Part shown: piece after piece, positions 5,466 to 6,596 of the stretch | Layout: each line of letters begins with the position of its first letter | How positions within the stretch are numbered: the stretch's first letter is position 1 | NCBI GenBank assembly: GCA_947631715.1 | Contig: CANRMK010000131.1 | Location: 1-6,596, forward strand | Length of the DNA: 6,596 nucleotides | From: an uncultured Acetatifactor sp. | GTDB lineage: Bacteria; Bacillota; Clostridia; Lachnospirales; Lachnospiraceae | Direction of reading: 5' to 3' | Position numbers and translations under genes: made by a program | The notes under the pieces: model-generated | What the model saw: the letters and a program-made list of their open reading frames with translations, nothing else | Database searches by the model: none | Told to the model about the DNA's origin: nothing

Positions 5466-6518
5466 ATGAGCCAGAATTCAGGAAAAGCCAGCATTGTGCT
5501 TAAGGAACCCGTGTACATTTTGAACAGCGCCAGTGTTGTGGGAACGAAAGAGGGACAGGGGCCTCTGGGACTTCTGTTCGACAAGGTGGGAGAGGACGAT
5601 ATGTTTGGCTGTGCTGCCTGGGAGGAAGCGGAGAGCTCCCTCCAGAGAGATGCGCTGGGCCTCGCCCTGGAGAAAGCCGGCCTGGAGCCGGAGGATATTT
5701 CTTTTCTGTTCGCCGGTGACTTGCTTGGTCAATCCATAGCCACATCTTTCGGCCTCTCCTCCTATCAGATACCGCTCTTTGGAGTGTACGGGGCCTGCTC
5801 CACCTGCGGGGAAGCCCTGCTTTTAGGGGCCATGGCCATTGCAGGGGGCTTTGCGGAGCGGACGGCCTGCGTCACCTCAAGCCATTTTGCCAGTGCGGAG
5901 AAAGAGTTCCGTTTTCCGCTGGGGTATGGGAATCAGCGCCCTCTTTCCGCCACCTGGACCGTGACGGGGAGCGGCGCTTTTGTGCTCGGGAATGAAAAAG
6001 CCCTGCAGGAGATGAGACAGTCCGGCGCAGGCCATGGGAGGGCTCAGATCACGGGAATGACCGTGGGTAAGATCGTGGATTACGGCCTGAAGGATTCCAT
6101 GAACATGGGGGCGTGCATGGCTCCCGCAGCAGCGTCCGCATTGGAACGGCATTTTATTGACTTTGACAGTCAGCCGGAGGATTACGACAGGATCATTACG
6201 GGAGACCTTGGAAAGATAGGGCAGAAAGCGCTGATCGATCTGATGCGGGAGAGAGGTTACGATATTTCCTCTCAGCACATGGACTGCGGCATTGAGATCT
6301 ATGATCCGGAGAGCCAGGATACGCATGCGGGCGGGAGCGGCTGCGGCTGCAGCGCAGTGACGCTGTCCGCCTATATCCTGAAACAGCTGGAGGAGCACAA
6401 CTGGAACAAAGTGCTCTTTATGCCTACCGGTGCGCTTTTGAGCAAGACCAGCTTTAACGAGGGAAAGAGCGTGCCAGGGATCGCCCACGCTGTGGTGATC
6501 GAGAGGATAACGGTTTAG
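5466..6518 (+). CDS. spoVAD: Stage V sporulation protein AD (SpoVAD), dipicolinate-binding subunit of the SpoVA channel
   Basis: SpoVAD is the soluble subunit of the SpoVA complex, which moves Ca-dipicolinic acid into the forespore core and releases it in germination; the Bacillus protein binds DPA directly. This copy has 350 residues against about 338 in B. subtilis and has the thiolase-like fold's marks. Visible family segments are NSASVVGTKEGQGPLG (20-35), AGDLLGQS (83-90), FGVYGACSTCGEA (105-117) with Cys111 at the thiolase nucleophile position, TSSHFASAEKEFRFP (137-151), TVTGSGAFVL (165-174), MGACMAPAAA (214-223), ITGDLGKIG (244-252) and AGGSGCGCSAV (288-298). The ATG start matches the start of the Bacillus protein by alignment from memory, although GAGGAG (5458-5463) is only two bases from it, or four if AGG is the core; this tight spacing may weaken translation. 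No spoVAC stands upstream (the neighbour is divergent) and no spoVAE start is seen in the 78 bases after the stop. The assignment is firm; whether it works with channel genes located elsewhere is unknown. Confidence 0.95.
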   Translation: MSQNSGKASIVLKEPVYILNSASVVGTKEGQGPLGLLFDKVGEDDMFGCAAWEEAESSLQRDALGLALEKAGLEPEDISFLFAGDLLGQSIATSFGLSSYQIPLFGVYGACSTCGEALLLGAMAIAGGFAERTACVTSSHFASAEKEFRFPLGYGNQRPLSATWTVTGSGAFVLGNEKALQEMRQSGAGHGRAQITGMTVGKIVDYGLKDSMNMGACMAPAAASALERHFIDFDSQPEDYDRIITGDLGKIGQKALIDLMRERGYDISSQHMDCGIEIYDPESQDTHAGGSGCGCSAVTLSAYILKQLEEHNWNKVLFMPTGALLSKTSFNEGKSVPGIAHAVVIERITV

Positions 6519-6528
6519 CTGTAACAGT

Positions 6529-6596
6529 TCAGCCCTCCGTCGTATTCAGCCCGGTAATGTCGATGTTCTCCCGGCAGACCGTTGGAGCACGTCGGC
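6529..6596 (-). CDS. Possible C-terminal end of a minus-strand gene, unidentified
   Basis: On the minus strand one frame is open from the window edge to a TGA at 6531-6529 and ends RAPTVCRENIDITGLNTTEG, with GC-rich third positions like the neighbouring genes. A second minus frame is open to a TAA at 6517-6515, reading into the spoVAD stop codon. Neither tail is recognised, and 78 bases are too few to decide. If real, the gene converges on spoVAD with almost no space and no clear terminator between them. Confidence 0.2.
   Translation of the reverse strand, partial: RRAPTVCRENIDITGLNTTEG

Noticed and set aside
5281..5469. Open frame of 62 codons overlapping the spoVAD start by ATGA, resembling a translationally coupled small gene.
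   Set aside because: Its start is a GTG with GGTGGG only two bases away, the product has no recognisable features, and it runs straight through the inverted repeats and the promoter-like site. Coupling cannot be excluded but is not supported.

Overview
The window reads as chromosomal DNA from a spore-forming, fairly GC-rich member of the Clostridia, most likely Lachnospiraceae-like. The evidence is a SpoVAD homologue, strong GGAGG-type ribosome binding sites, GC-rich codon choice, and a clostridial-looking tryptophanyl-tRNA synthetase and DUF11 protein. The family-level placement is inference; no RNA gene or marker in the window fixes it. There are no tRNA or rRNA genes, CRISPR arrays, insertion sequences or phage genes.

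Layout: (1) 1-189 (+) is the C-terminal end of an oligopeptide/nickel-type ABC transporter ATPase whose start lies outside the window. (2) 203-252 is a strong intrinsic terminator. The 3' arm of its stem also carries the Shine-Dalgarno sequence of the next gene, and its U-tract is the spacer to that gene's GTG start at 253. (3) 253-2958 (+) is a complete P-type Ca2+-transporting ATPase. (4) 2959-3069 holds a probable sigma-A promoter with an extended -10 and a small leader hairpin. (5) 3070-4182 (+) is trpS. (6) 4182-4213 is a near-perfect stem-loop that can terminate trpS and, from the other side, the convergent gene. (7) 4283-5149 (-) is a 288-residue two-repeat DUF11 protein with no signal peptide and no Cys or His. 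(8) 5150-5465 is a 316-base divergent intergenic region, AT-rich on the DUF11 side and GC-rich on the spoVAD side. It is dense with direct and inverted repeats and has a good match to a forespore (sigma-F-type) promoter. (9) 5466-6518 (+) is spoVAD. (10) 6519-6596 may hold the tail of a minus-strand gene.

The left half is housekeeping and transport: peptide or metal uptake, cation export, and tRNA charging. These genes have unrelated functions and look like separate transcription units, although no terminator is visible between the ATPase and trpS. The right half has a sporulation theme. SpoVAD is the dipicolinate-binding subunit of the forespore DPA channel, yet here it lacks its usual partners spoVAC (upstream) and, as far as can be seen, spoVAE (downstream). 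It is divergent from a DUF11 protein of a size and domain plan that recalls clostridial spore-appendage proteins. The most interesting part of the window is therefore the 4283-6518 pair and its repeat-rich control region. A second point of interest is the fused terminator/ribosome binding site in front of the ATPase.
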